This document shows positions 24,458-33,593 of a stretch of DNA of 64,000 nt, piece after piece. The stretch comes from Alkalicoccus luteus (lineage in GTDB: Bacteria > Bacillota > Bacilli > Bacillales > Salisediminibacteriaceae). Numbering within the stretch: the stretch's first letter is position 1; every line of letters starts with the position of its first letter. Both the position numbers and the translations under genes were made by a program. The stretch lies in the NCBI GenBank assembly GCA_052061695.1, contig JBPZEY010000007.1. One strand, 5' to 3'. The notes beneath the pieces are model-generated. The model was given only the letters and a program-made list of their open reading frames with translations. It had not been told where the DNA came from and made no database searches.

Positions 24458-25885
24458 CTATTCAATGTTGCGAGCGACATATTTCGTTTCAAGGTATTCC
24501 TCGATGCCTTCCACACCGCCTTCGCGTCCGTAGCCGGATTCCTTTAACCCGCCGAACGGTGCCTGAGCTGCGGAAGGAACACCGTCGTTCCAGCCGACAA
24601 CGCCAAATTCCAGTGCTTCCGTGACGCGCGTGCCGGTAGCCGCGTCCTCTGTGAAGACATAAGAAGCCAGTCCGTAAGGGGTATTGTTGGCGAGCTCAAT
24701 TGCCTCAGCTTCCGTTTTAAACGACTGAATTGGCGCTACCGGCCCGAATGTTTCCTCCTGCATGATGAGCATATCAGAGGTGACGCCGGTAAGGACGGTC
24801 GGCTGATAGAAATAGGCGCCGTTTTCCGCCGTGCCGGTTCCGCCAGCCGCGGCTTCTGCTCCGTGCTCGATCGCATTTTGCACGTGCTTGTCTATTTTTT
24901 CGTAGCCGTCTTCGTCGATGACGGCGCCGATGTCGTTTTCTTCCTTCATGCCGTCGCCGGCCTTCATGCTTTTTACTTTTTCAACGAAGCGTTCCGTAAA
25001 GGCATCCAGTATTCCTTCCTGGACGTAAAACCGGTTGGCAGCGATACAGGACTGTCCTCCGTTCCGGAATTTGGCTATAGCGGCTTCCTTTACTGCTTTA
25101 TCCAGGTCTGCGTCATCAAACACTAGGAGCGGAGCATGTCCTCCAAGCTCAAGCGAAAGCTTCTTCACTTGAGCAGCGCTCTGTTCAATCAGCATTTTTC
25201 CGACCTCTGTTGAACCAGTAAAGGAGACCTTGCGCACCCGGCTGTCTTCCATAAAGACGGAGGTAATATCAGAGGCGCTGCCGGTAAGCAGGTTTACGAC
25301 ACCTTCAGGAATGCCTGCTTCTTCGCAAAGCTCGATGATCTTCATCGCAGTCAGCGGTGTTGCTGTAGCGGGCTTAATAATAAACGTACAGCCGGCAGCA
25401 AGCGCTGGGGCGAGCTTTCTCGTAATCATGGCAGCCGGGAAATTCCACGGCGTAATGGCAGCTGTGACGCCGATCGGCTGCTTGAGCACGTCAATCCGGT
25501 GTCCGGCATGCTTGCCGGGAACTTTCCTGCCGTACACACGCTTTGCTTCGTCCGCGAACCAGTCGAGAAAAGAAGCGGCGTAAACGACTTCTGCCTTAGA
25601 GTCGGCGAGCGTTTTGCCGTTCTCGAGCGTCATGAGTTCGGCGATTTCATCCTTCTGCTCCATCATAAGCCGGTATACTTCGCGCAAATATACGGCTCGC
25701 TCCTGTGCCGACGTCTGTTTCCAGTCACTGAGGGCGTCAGACGCAGCGTCGACCGCTGACTCCGCCTCCTTTTTACCCGCTTTTGGAACCGTACTGATCA
25801 GGGCGCCTGTTCCGGGATTGGTGACGTTAATCTGCTCCAGCGAGCTTCCGGTCCAGGATCCGTTTACATATAGTTCATTTTTCAT
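24458..25885 (-). CDS. gabD: NAD(P)-dependent succinate-semialdehyde dehydrogenase
   Basis: This 475-residue ALDH-superfamily enzyme is likely to oxidise succinate semialdehyde to succinate. It has ITPWNFPAAMITRKLAPALA near residue 140, the catalytic Glu in LSLELGGHAPL, the catalytic Cys in GGQSCIAANRF and the closing GLKESGYGREGG. Among ALDHs this pattern is that of GabD. ATG at 25885 follows GGAGGGATAGCG; the longer frame upstream lacks a ribosome site. No GABA transaminase gene lies nearby, so the pathway context is missing. Confidence 0.87.
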   Translation of the reverse strand: MKNELYVNGSWTGSSLEQINVTNPGTGALISTVPKAGKKEAESAVDAASDALSDWKQTSAQERAVYLREVYRLMMEQKDEIAELMTLENGKTLADSKAEVVYAASFLDWFADEAKRVYGRKVPGKHAGHRIDVLKQPIGVTAAITPWNFPAAMITRKLAPALAAGCTFIIKPATATPLTAMKIIELCEEAGIPEGVVNLLTGSASDITSVFMEDSRVRKVSFTGSTEVGKMLIEQSAAQVKKLSLELGGHAPLLVFDDADLDKAVKEAAIAKFRNGGQSCIAANRFYVQEGILDAFTERFVEKVKSMKAGDGMKEENDIGAVIDEDGYEKIDKHVQNAIEHGAEAAAGGTGTAENGAYFYQPTVLTGVTSDMLIMQEETFGPVAPIQSFKTEAEAIELANNTPYGLASYVFTEDAATGTRVTEALEFGVVGWNDGVPSAAQAPFGGLKESGYGREGGVEGIEEYLETKYVARNIE

Positions 25886-26115
25886 CGCTATCCCTCCTAA
25901 GTAAAAATGTTCCTTTTCCATGATGGACTGAAACATATTTCTGCTAAATACGGAGCAGCATCCAAAAAGAAGGTTTCGAATGAAATCAAAAGAGGTATAA
26001 AGCAACACCTGTATGTTATTTTAAGGTGACGGATTGTTTTCCGGAAATTTACTGCCAACCTGCGTTTAGCACCTATTTTTATGACCAGATAGTGAGTAAA
26101 TTCCGAACATTCAAA

Positions 26116-26129
26116 TGAAAGCGTATTCA
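26116..26129. promoter_or_regulatory. candidate cre box
   Basis: TGAAAGCGTATTCA, with A on the left and AA on the right, fits WTGNAARCGNWWWCAWW at each position. It lies about 230 bases upstream of gabD and 490 upstream of the glutamate synthase gene. No strong promoter is visible beside it. Confidence 0.45.
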
Positions 26130-26305
26130 AAATGACAGACAGCTGTTTTGTATAAAACATGATTATTCACCCTCTAAGCCCCTTTAATTACAATAAATGA
26201 CATTTTAGCTGAATCACTCCTCATTCACCGGATCTTTCTCCTTGACTTTTAAATATGAAGAAACACGATCATTTTGGATGAAAAGCTTATAATGACAGCG
26301 TTTTC

Positions 26306-26384
26306 AGTCAGAAAATCTGCGAAAGCTACGGAACACGAAAGTCCTTGCCTCACAAGGGATTGCAAACGGTTGTAGTCAGAAAAT
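26306..26384 (+). promoter_or_regulatory. direct repeats and hairpin upstream of glutamate synthase
   Basis: AGTCAGAAAAT occurs at 26306-26316 and again at 26374-26384. Between them CCTTG-cctca-CAAGG (26343-26357) forms a hairpin. The pair lies just upstream of the predicted promoter and could bind an activator such as a GltC-type regulator (inference). The rest of 25886-26618 is AT-rich DNA without a credible gene. Confidence 0.4.
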
Positions 26385-26409
26385 AGCGACAAAGTGTTAA
26401 TTAATGCCT

Positions 26410-26437
26410 TTGTAAATTCGAAAAAAGATGGTATTAT
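26410..26437 (+). promoter_or_regulatory. sigma-A promoter of glutamate synthase large subunit
   Basis: TTGTAA (26410-26415) and TATTAT (26432-26437) are separated by 16 bases; TGG before the -10 adds an extended element. A CodY-like word (CAATTTCTGAATTTT, 26464-26478, four mismatches) follows. Confidence 0.5.
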
Positions 26438-26618
26438 TCAATGATATGAAAGAAAAGTTCACCAATTTCTGAATTTTTCTGCTGCGCACACCGGTTTGTT
26501 CCATTTATTGGAGTGTACACCGATGTGTATAAAAATGTGAACGAACGATTAAATATAACGTATCGGCGTCGTATCTTTTCGTTCGTGCATATTTGTATCT
26601 TTAAGGAGGGACGTTATC

Positions 26619-29600
26619 ATGATGAATCACGGATATCCTACTGCTCAGGGGCTTTATGATCCCAGAGAGGAACACGAAGCCTGCGGGATTGGGATGATTG
26701 CGAATATTAACGGTACGAAATCCCATGATATCGTTCAAAATGCGATCACCATTCTCTGTAACCTCGAGCACCGCGGAGGACAGTCAGCGGATGTCAGCTC
26801 CGGTGACGGCGCCGGTATTTTGACTCAGATTCCGCATCGGTTTTTCCAGAAGCAGTTCCATAAGGAAGATATTGCGGTTCCGGAAGAAGGCAAGTACGGA
26901 ATCGGCATGATTTTCTTTCCTCAGGAACAAAAGGAACGAAAGGAATCTCGACGCATTTTCGAGCGTATTATTGAAGAAGAAGGCCAGCGGGTACTCGGCT
27001 GGCGCACGGTTCCCGTAAACGATTCGTTCGTTGGGGATGAAGCCAAAAAAACCGAGCCGTTCATCCGCCAGGTGATCGTTGCTCCATCAGAAGATCTGGA
27101 AGATCAGGATGCATTCGAGCGTAAGCTGTATGTCATCCGTAAACGCACAGAAATTGAAATTGCAAAAACGCTGAAAAGCCAGGACTTCTACATTTGCAGT
27201 TTGTCTACGCGTACGATCATCTATAAGGGAATGCTAATTCCGGAACAGCTCGATTCATTTTATATCGATCTGAACCACCCGGATTTCAAATCAGCGGTCG
27301 CATTCGTCCATTCCCGTTTCAGTACGAATACCTTCCCGAGCTGGAAGCGTGCTCACCCGAACCGGTACACGATTCATAACGGAGAATTCAACACCATCCG
27401 CGGTAATATGAACTGGATGAAAGCAAGAGAGAAGATGTGCCAGTCCAAGTACTTCACTGATGAAGAGCTGGACAGCCTGCTGCCGGTTATTGATAAAAAC
27501 GGCTCTGACTCTTCCATGTTCGATAACGCTTTTGAATTTCTGCATCTCTCCGGACGATCCCTCGCACACACTGCGATGATGATGATTCCTGAACCTTGGG
27601 CCAACGATGATTCCATTAAACCGGAAAAGCGTGACTTCTATGAGTACCATAGTACGCTCATGGAGCCATGGGACGGTCCTGCCGCCATCGGCTTTACAGA
27701 CGGACGCCACGTCGGTACCATTTTGGACCGGAACGGACTGCGTCCAGCTCGTTACTATGTAACGAAAAGCGGCATGCTCGTGCTCGGTTCTGAAGTAGGG
27801 GCTCTGGATATTTTTGCAGATGACATTCTGGTGAAAGAGCGTCTTCACCCGGGACGTATGCTGCTGCTTGATCTGGAAGAGGGAAAAATCATTCCGGATG
27901 AAGAGATTAAAATGAACATTGCAAAAGAAAAGCCCTACCGCGACTGGATTAACAACAACATGATCGATCTGGATGATATTCCAAAGGTCAGCGAGTCTGA
28001 GCTGCCGGATGACTCTGCGGATCTCGTGGATAAGCAGCTTGCGTTTGGCTACACCAATGAAGAAATGCACAAAATTCTAAAGCCGCTCGTAGCAGACAAA
28101 AAAGATCCGGTCGGTTCTATGGGGTACGATTCTCCGCTTGCGGTGCTGTCAAAGAAGCCGCAGCTGTTGTTTAACTACTTTAAACAGCTGTTTGCCCAAG
28201 TCACAAACCCGGCAATCGATGCGATTCGGGAAGAAATCGTCACCCAGGTCAGCACGACGATCGGAGCAGAAGGCAGTCTCGTGAATCCGAAGCCGGAGAG
28301 CTGCCGTCACATTCGTCTGAATAAACCGGTGCTGAGCAATGAGCAGCTGGAAACACTTCGTCAGCAGGAGCTGAAAGGCTTTAAATCATGCACGCTGCCG
28401 ATTCTCTTTGATGTGGCCTCCGGAAAAGAAGGATTGGAGCCTGCACTCGAGGATCTGTTCAAGCAGGCTGATCGAGCTGTGGAAGACGGCTGTGTACTGC
28501 TCATTTTATCGGACCGCGAACTGAGCAAAGATAAAGCAGCGATCCCATCTCTGCTTGCCGTTTCCGCGCTGCATCACCACCTGATCCGTCAAGGCAACCG
28601 AACGAAGGTAAGCCTCCTGCTCGAATCAGCAGAAGTGCGCGAGGTGCATCACGTGGCGACCCTGCTTGGCTACGGCGCAGAGGCCATTAACCCGTACCTG
28701 GCACTCGCTTCTCTTGCAGATCTGCGTGAACGCGGGGAAATCGACAAAGCGTATACAACGCATGAAATTACCTATCAGTATATTGATTCTGTGACAGACG
28801 GTGTCGTAAAAGTCATGTCGAAGATGGGGATTTCCACGATCCAGAGTTACCGTGGTGCTCAAATCTTTGAATCTGTCGGGATCGCAAAAGACGTCATCGA
28901 CCGTCACTTTACGCGGACAGCTGCCAAGCTCGACGGTATCGGGCTTGACGTGATTGCCGAAGAAGTGCTGAAACGGCACGTGCCGGCCTTCGAGGAAATC
29001 CGCGGCGGAAGCAAGAAGCTCGAAGCTGGGGACGAATTCCAGTACCGTCAAAACGGGGAAGATCATCAGTACAATCCGAAAACCATTCATATGCTGCAGC
29101 ACTCTACCCGTACGGGTGACTACGAAGCATTTAAAGAATATTCGAAGCTTATTACGGATGAGAAAAATAACCTGCAGTCGCTGCGCGGCTTAATTGCCTT
29201 TAAGGATCGCCAGTCCGTTCCGCTTGAAGAGGTAGAATCCGTTGAATCAATCTGCAAGCGATTCAAGACGGGTGCCATGTCACTCGGTGCCATCAGTGCA
29301 GAAGCACACGAAGCGCTTGCCATTGCGATGAACCGCATCGGCGGAAGCAGCAACAGCGGGGAAGGCGGCGAATATCCGGAGCGTTTCACGCCGGATGAGA
29401 ACGGTGATTCCCGCCGCAGCTCGATTAAACAGGTCGCGTCCGGACGATTCGGCGTGAAGAGCCATTACCTCGTCAACGCGGATGAAATTCAAATTAAAGT
29501 TGCCCAAGGAGCGAAGCCTGGTGAAGGCGGACATCTGCCTGGCAAGAAGGTGTACCCGTGGATTGCCGAAGTACGCGGATCGACGCCTGGGGTAGAGCTT

Positions 29601-31211
29601 ATTTCACCGCCGCCTCACCACGATATTTATTCGATTGAGGACCTGGCAGAGCTGATTCATAACCTGAAAAACGCAAACCCGCGCGCTCGTATTTCCGTTA
29701 AGCTTGTATCCGCAGGCGGAGTTGGAACGATCGCAGCAGGTGTGGCAAAAGGCCGCGCTGATCTCGTTCTGATCAGCGGTTATGACGGCGGTACCGGTGC
29801 TGCACCGCGTACGAGCCTGAAGCACGCCGGTCTGCCGTGGGAAATCGGCCTGGCTGAAACGCACCAGACGCTGCTCCTGAACGGACTGCGTGACCGGATT
29901 GTTGTCGAAACGGACGGCAAGATGATGACCGGCCGTGATGTTGTTGTCGCAACGCTTCTTGGAGCAGAAGAATACGGATTCTCCACAGCACCGCTTGTCG
30001 TGCTCGGCTGTATCATGATGCGCGTCTGCCATCTCGATACGTGCCCGGTCGGCGTTGCCACCCAGAACCCGGAGCTGCGTAAAAAGTTCATGGGATCTGC
30101 AGAAGCCGTTGAAAACTTCATGCGCTTTGTCGCAGAAGAAACGAGAGAATTGATGGCAGAGCTCGGTTTCCGTACCATCAATGAAATGGTCGGACGCACC
30201 GACGTGCTGGAAGTCAATAAAGAAGTGGACCACTGGAAAGGCAAGTACCTGAACTTGGAGGCGCTCCTTTATCAGCCGGAAGTAAAAGCCGGCCAGACCG
30301 TTTACGCGAGCCGCAAGCAGGATCATGCACTGGAAAAATCGCTTGATCATCAAGAGCTGCTTCCGTTCTGTGAAGAAGCCCTTGAGAACGGTACACCTGT
30401 AAAAGGAACTGCTGCAGTACGAAACATTCACCGCGTAGTTGGTACGATTCTCGGCAGTGAAGTGTCACGACGCTATGGCCTCGAAGGTCTGCCGGAAGAC
30501 ACGATCCGCCTCACGTTCAAAGGCTCAGCCGGCCAAAGCTTTGGTGCGTTCGTGCCGCACGGTATGACGCTGAAGCTCGTCGGTGATGCAAACGACTTTA
30601 TCGGCAAGGGACTATCAGGCGGTAAAATCATCGCCCGTCCATCCCGTAAATCGCCATTCAAGTGGGAAGAAAACATCATCGTCGGAAACGTCGCCTTTTA
30701 TGGCGCCTCCGGAGGCGAAGCATACATCAGCGGTATCGCTGGTGAACGCTTCTGCGTCCGAAACAGCGGCGTAAAAGCCGTGGTCGAAGGTGTCGGAGAC
30801 CACGGATGTGAGTATATGACAGGCGGGAAGGTCGTCATCCTTGGGGAAACAGGCCGAAACTTTGCAGCCGGTATGTCAGGCGGCGTCGCGTATATTCTCG
30901 ACGAAGCAGGCGATTTTGATGCGAAGTGCAACGCTGAACTCGTTGATCTGGAAAGCCTGAACGATAAAGAGGAGATCGCCGAACTCAAAGCGATGATCGA
31001 ACGCCACGTTGACTACACGCTCAGCCGAAAAGGCCAGCGAATCTTAAATAACTGGGAGCACTTCGAAGCGAAATTCGTCAAAGTCATCCCGCAGGACTAC
31101 CGTGCTATCCAGGAGCGAATCTCGCACCACCTCGCTCAAGGCATGAGCCAGTATGACGCCGAAATGGCCGCGTTCGAAGACAGCAAAAAACCAAAAGTCG
31201 CAGCGAAATAG
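26619..31211 (+). CDS. gltA: glutamate synthase large subunit
   Basis: This 1530-residue subunit of NADPH-glutamate synthase is of normal length. The N-terminal class II glutaminase domain follows a 21-residue propeptide (EEHEACGIG, catalytic Cys22). A central domain links to the FMN-binding synthase domain (GGVGTIAAGVAKGRADLVLI) with the iron-sulfur Cys cluster CIMMRVCHLDTCPVG near residue 1140. A C-terminal beta-helix (GASGGEAYISG, MSGGVAYILD) closes the protein. Gln is hydrolysed and the ammonia moves to 2-oxoglutarate to give Glu. The small subunit lies 378 bases downstream, an unusual gap filled by repeats. ATG follows AAGGAGGG. Confidence 0.97.
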   Translation: MMNHGYPTAQGLYDPREEHEACGIGMIANINGTKSHDIVQNAITILCNLEHRGGQSADVSSGDGAGILTQIPHRFFQKQFHKEDIAVPEEGKYGIGMIFFPQEQKERKESRRIFERIIEEEGQRVLGWRTVPVNDSFVGDEAKKTEPFIRQVIVAPSEDLEDQDAFERKLYVIRKRTEIEIAKTLKSQDFYICSLSTRTIIYKGMLIPEQLDSFYIDLNHPDFKSAVAFVHSRFSTNTFPSWKRAHPNRYTIHNGEFNTIRGNMNWMKAREKMCQSKYFTDEELDSLLPVIDKNGSDSSMFDNAFEFLHLSGRSLAHTAMMMIPEPWANDDSIKPEKRDFYEYHSTLMEPWDGPAAIGFTDGRHVGTILDRNGLRPARYYVTKSGMLVLGSEVGALDIFADDILVKERLHPGRMLLLDLEEGKIIPDEEIKMNIAKEKPYRDWINNNMIDLDDIPKVSESELPDDSADLVDKQLAFGYTNEEMHKILKPLVADKKDPVGSMGYDSPLAVLSKKPQLLFNYFKQLFAQVTNPAIDAIREEIVTQVSTTIGAEGSLVNPKPESCRHIRLNKPVLSNEQLETLRQQELKGFKSCTLPILFDVASGKEGLEPALEDLFKQADRAVEDGCVLLILSDRELSKDKAAIPSLLAVSALHHHLIRQGNRTKVSLLLESAEVREVHHVATLLGYGAEAINPYLALASLADLRERGEIDKAYTTHEITYQYIDSVTDGVVKVMSKMGISTIQSYRGAQIFESVGIAKDVIDRHFTRTAAKLDGIGLDVIAEEVLKRHVPAFEEIRGGSKKLEAGDEFQYRQNGEDHQYNPKTIHMLQHSTRTGDYEAFKEYSKLITDEKNNLQSLRGLIAFKDRQSVPLEEVESVESICKRFKTGAMSLGAISAEAHEALAIAMNRIGGSSNSGEGGEYPERFTPDENGDSRRSSIKQVASGRFGVKSHYLVNADEIQIKVAQGAKPGEGGHLPGKKVYPWIAEVRGSTPGVELISPPPHHDIYSIEDLAELIHNLKNANPRARISVKLVSAGGVGTIAAGVAKGRADLVLISGYDGGTGAAPRTSLKHAGLPWEIGLAETHQTLLLNGLRDRIVVETDGKMMTGRDVVVATLLGAEEYGFSTAPLVVLGCIMMRVCHLDTCPVGVATQNPELRKKFMGSAEAVENFMRFVAEETRELMAELGFRTINEMVGRTDVLEVNKEVDHWKGKYLNLEALLYQPEVKAGQTVYASRKQDHALEKSLDHQELLPFCEEALENGTPVKGTAAVRNIHRVVGTILGSEVSRRYGLEGLPEDTIRLTFKGSAGQSFGAFVPHGMTLKLVGDANDFIGKGLSGGKIIARPSRKSPFKWEENIIVGNVAFYGASGGEAYISGIAGERFCVRNSGVKAVVEGVGDHGCEYMTGGKVVILGETGRNFAAGMSGGVAYILDEAGDFDAKCNAELVDLESLNDKEEIAELKAMIERHVDYTLSRKGQRILNNWEHFEAKFVKVIPQDYRAIQERISHHLAQGMSQYDAEMAAFEDSKKPKVAAK

Positions 31212-31348
31212 AAAAGCGGAGCGTCCCGCTTAGGGGCGCTGCGAATGGACTGACACTCACGAGATAAAGAAGACACTGCCGAAAGGCAGATGTCGCCTTA
31301 TCGTAAGAGAGCAGAGGGAAATCGCCCAGCCCCTGGGACGCGAAGCTG
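31211..31348. repeat. 138-bp structured repeat, copy 1
   Basis: This is the first of two tandem copies at a 146-base spacing. Both begin GAAAAGCGGA and end GAGCTG or AAGCTG. The outer stem pairs GCGTCCC (31221-31227) with GGGACGC (31335-31341), continued by AGGGG with CCCCT. The inner hairpin pairs GACACTGCC with GGCAG-A-TGTC around GAAA, enclosed by GATAAAG/CTTATC. Ends and layout resemble widespread Bacillaceae intergenic palindromic repeats, as I remember them. Confidence 0.82.
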
Positions 31349-31356
31349 GACAAAAA

Positions 31357-31494
31357 GAAAAGCGGAGCCTGGCGTTCTGAGGTGAAGCCAGTGGACTGCG
31401 CCCTGCGAGATAAAGGAATCACTGCCGAGAGGCAGATGATGACTTATCGTAAGGAGGGCAAGGGAAGTGGCCAAGCCTCAGCCAGGCGGAGCTG
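31357..31494. repeat. 138-bp structured repeat, copy 2
   Basis: This copy has the same length as copy 1, with GGACTG and CACTGCC at identical offsets. Stem bases differ but pairing is kept: GCCTGGC (31367-31373) pairs with GCCAGGC (31481-31487), TGAGG with CCTCA, and ATCACTGCC with GGCAG-A-TGAT around GAGA. Changes on both sides of each stem are compensatory. Confidence 0.82.
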
Positions 31495-31589
31495 TTTGAT
31501 TCGTTAGCTTGCAGACAGATAAATGATGGAAACACGGAGCAGCAAAGCTGCTGATACCCAAAAGAAATGGATTGAAGGAGGGTACTGTG

Positions 31590-33077
31590 ATGGGAAAAGC
31601 GACAGGATTTATGGAGTATACTCGCCAGACGATACCCGAGCGTAACCCTTCTGAACGAACGAAGGACTGGGATGAATATACGCTCCCGATGTCGGATGAA
31701 GAGGCTAAGAAGCAGGGCGCCCGCTGCATGGACTGCGGTGTGCCGACGTGCCACACCGGTATGGAGCTGAACGGGGTAACAACAGGCTGTCCTGTGTACC
31801 ACCTGATTCCGGAATGGAACGACCTCGTATACCGCGGCCAGTGGAAAGAAGCACTGGATAAAGAGCACGAAATGAACAATTTCCCGGAATTCACTGGGTT
31901 TGCCTGCCCGGCGCCTTGTGAAGGAGCCTGCGTGCTTGGCATAAATGAACCGCCGGTAGCTATCCGCTCTGTGGAAAAGTCGATCATTGAAAAGGGCTTC
32001 GCAGAAGGATGGGTGCAGCCGAACCCGCCAAAGCAGCGCACTGGCAAGCGTGTTGCTGTGGTCGGTTCAGGACCTGCAGGACTCGCTGCTGCCGATCAGC
32101 TCAATAAAGCTGGTCACAGCGTTTCCGTATTTGAGCGCGCAGACCGCCTCGGCGGACTGCTCACGTACGGCATTCCGGAAATGAAGCTTCCGTATGCGAT
32201 CGTTCAGCGTCGTATCGATATTCTGGAAGCGGAAGGCATCGAATTCTTTACGAACACAGAAGTTGGCAAAGACGTAACGTCCGAGCAGCTGAAGAGCGAT
32301 TTCGACGCAACGATTCTCTGCGGAGGCGCAACGGTGCACCGGGACGTTCCTGCGGAGAACAATGATCTGAAGGGCATCCACTATGCAATGGACTTTCTGC
32401 ATGCCAATACAAAGAGCCTGCTTGATTCCAAGCTGGAAGATGGCAGCTACATTTCCGCTAAGGACAAAAATGTGCTTGTTATCGGGGGAGGGGATACAGG
32501 AACCGACTGTATCGCTACTTCTCTTCGTCATGAATGTAAGAGCCTTGTCCAGTTCGATATTTACGATAAAAAAGCGCCGGCCCGCGACATGATGATCAAT
32601 CCGTGGCCCCAGTATCCGATCATTCACCGTATTGAGTACGGTCAGAAGGAAGCGGAGGCTGTATTTGGTGACGATCCGCGTGCTTACGCCGTCATGACAA
32701 AGAAATTTGTCGGAGATGATGAAGGCCATGTGAAGGAAGTGCACACGGTGAACGTTTCGCTTCGCTATGACGAAGAAGGCAAAAAAATCCGTGAAGAGAT
32801 TCCAGGCACTGAAAAAGTATGGCCGGTAGATCTCGTACTCGTAGCCATCGGCTTTAAAGGACCGGAACAAGGTCTGATTGAACAACTGAATGTAGAGACA
32901 AAAACAAATTCAACGGTACGTGCCCAGTACGATGACTACCGTACAAATGTGGAAGGCGTATTTGCAGCCGGAGACATGAGACGCGGTCAGAGTCTGATTG
33001 TGTGGGCGATCAACGAAGGACGCGGTGCAGCCCGCGAATGCGACCGTTTCCTCATGGGGGAAACAAAGCTTCCGTGA
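31590..33077 (+). CDS. gltB: glutamate synthase small subunit
   Basis: This 495-residue electron-input subunit passes electrons from NADPH through FAD and iron-sulfur clusters to the large subunit. The N-terminal Cys motifs CMDCGVPTCH and CPAPCEGACVLG hold the clusters. Two dinucleotide folds follow: VAVVGSGPAGLAAADQL near residue 150 (FAD) and VLVIGGGDTGTD near residue 295 (NADPH). ATG at 31590 follows GAAGGAGGG; an in-frame TTG six codons earlier overlaps that site. It is probably read through from the large-subunit gene across the repeat pair, unless the repeats provide a promoter or processing site. Confidence 0.95.
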   Translation: MGKATGFMEYTRQTIPERNPSERTKDWDEYTLPMSDEEAKKQGARCMDCGVPTCHTGMELNGVTTGCPVYHLIPEWNDLVYRGQWKEALDKEHEMNNFPEFTGFACPAPCEGACVLGINEPPVAIRSVEKSIIEKGFAEGWVQPNPPKQRTGKRVAVVGSGPAGLAAADQLNKAGHSVSVFERADRLGGLLTYGIPEMKLPYAIVQRRIDILEAEGIEFFTNTEVGKDVTSEQLKSDFDATILCGGATVHRDVPAENNDLKGIHYAMDFLHANTKSLLDSKLEDGSYISAKDKNVLVIGGGDTGTDCIATSLRHECKSLVQFDIYDKKAPARDMMINPWPQYPIIHRIEYGQKEAEAVFGDDPRAYAVMTKKFVGDDEGHVKEVHTVNVSLRYDEEGKKIREEIPGTEKVWPVDLVLVAIGFKGPEQGLIEQLNVETKTNSTVRAQYDDYRTNVEGVFAAGDMRRGQSLIVWAINEGRGAARECDRFLMGETKLP

Positions 33078-33087
33078 TGATTCTTTA

Positions 33088-33120
33088 CCGCAGGACAGCC
33101 TCGTCCTGCGGTGTTTTTTT
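33088..33120 (+). terminator. intrinsic terminator of the glutamate synthase genes
   Basis: CCGCAGGAC pairs with GTCCTGCGG, followed by TG and seven T. Confidence 0.93.
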
Positions 33121-33190
33121 GTTTGAGGTTTGCTCTTCCCCTTCTAAGGTAATAGGTATAAGGAGAACAATAAAGGGAGGAGGAAGCACA

Positions 33191-33385
33191 ATGGCAGACG
33201 ATGAAAGAGGAGCCGGCTCCGTGTTTATTAAGTACGCGTTCATCACGATTATTGTCATCATTATTTTATTCTTTATCGTGAACTTCCTGCTGCCAATGAT
33301 TGGCGGCGGCGGTGGTGAAGGCGAAAACAATGGAATTAACGTAAACATTGACGTCAATGACGACTTGGACCCAAATGGAGAATAG
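33191..33385 (+). CDS. small single-span membrane protein, 64 aa
   Basis: I do not recognise this gene. Its product has a short charged start (MADDERGAG), one strong membrane helix at about residues 12-36 (rich in Ile/Val/Phe), a run of five Gly and an acidic Asn/Asp tail. The ribosome site GGGAGGAGG lies before the ATG at 33191. It has its own terminator and probably its own promoter, so it seems a real monocistronic gene. Topology with the acidic tail outside is plausible for a halophile; no function can be inferred. Confidence 0.7.
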   Translation: MADDERGAGSVFIKYAFITIIVIIILFFIVNFLLPMIGGGGGEGENNGINVNIDVNDDLDPNGE

Positions 33386-33392
33386 ATAGTAA

Positions 33393-33429
33393 AACGTGCT
33401 GGAATCGTACATGATCCCAGCACGTTTTT
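33393..33429 (+). terminator. intrinsic terminator
   Basis: AACGTGCTGG pairs perfectly with CCAGCACGTT, followed by TTT. It ends the small membrane protein gene. Confidence 0.85.
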
Positions 33430-33593
33430 GTGCGTTTAACAGGCAGCACGTCGTACGCTCCGGTTTGCTGCTGTATTATGCTTCTGACCCAGTAAGCGCA
33501 GTAGGGAAGGCATTCTTCGTCCAAGACGTACTCCTTTGTAAGCGGAATTACGTTTGTACAATCCTTATTCATGCTATCATAATACTATATACA

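Noticed and set aside
31211..31494. CRISPR array
   Set aside because: The two copies are long, palindromic and separated by only 8 bases; there are no short repeats with spacers and no cas genes.
31419..31868. minus-strand ORFs (149 and 189 aa) through the 138-bp repeats and the start of gltB
   Set aside because: They are antisense to the glutamate synthase small subunit and the structured repeats, with no ribosome site or domain.
33537..33550. cre-like TGTAAGCGGAATTA
   Set aside because: One consensus mismatch, and it lies between two convergent genes, not near a promoter.
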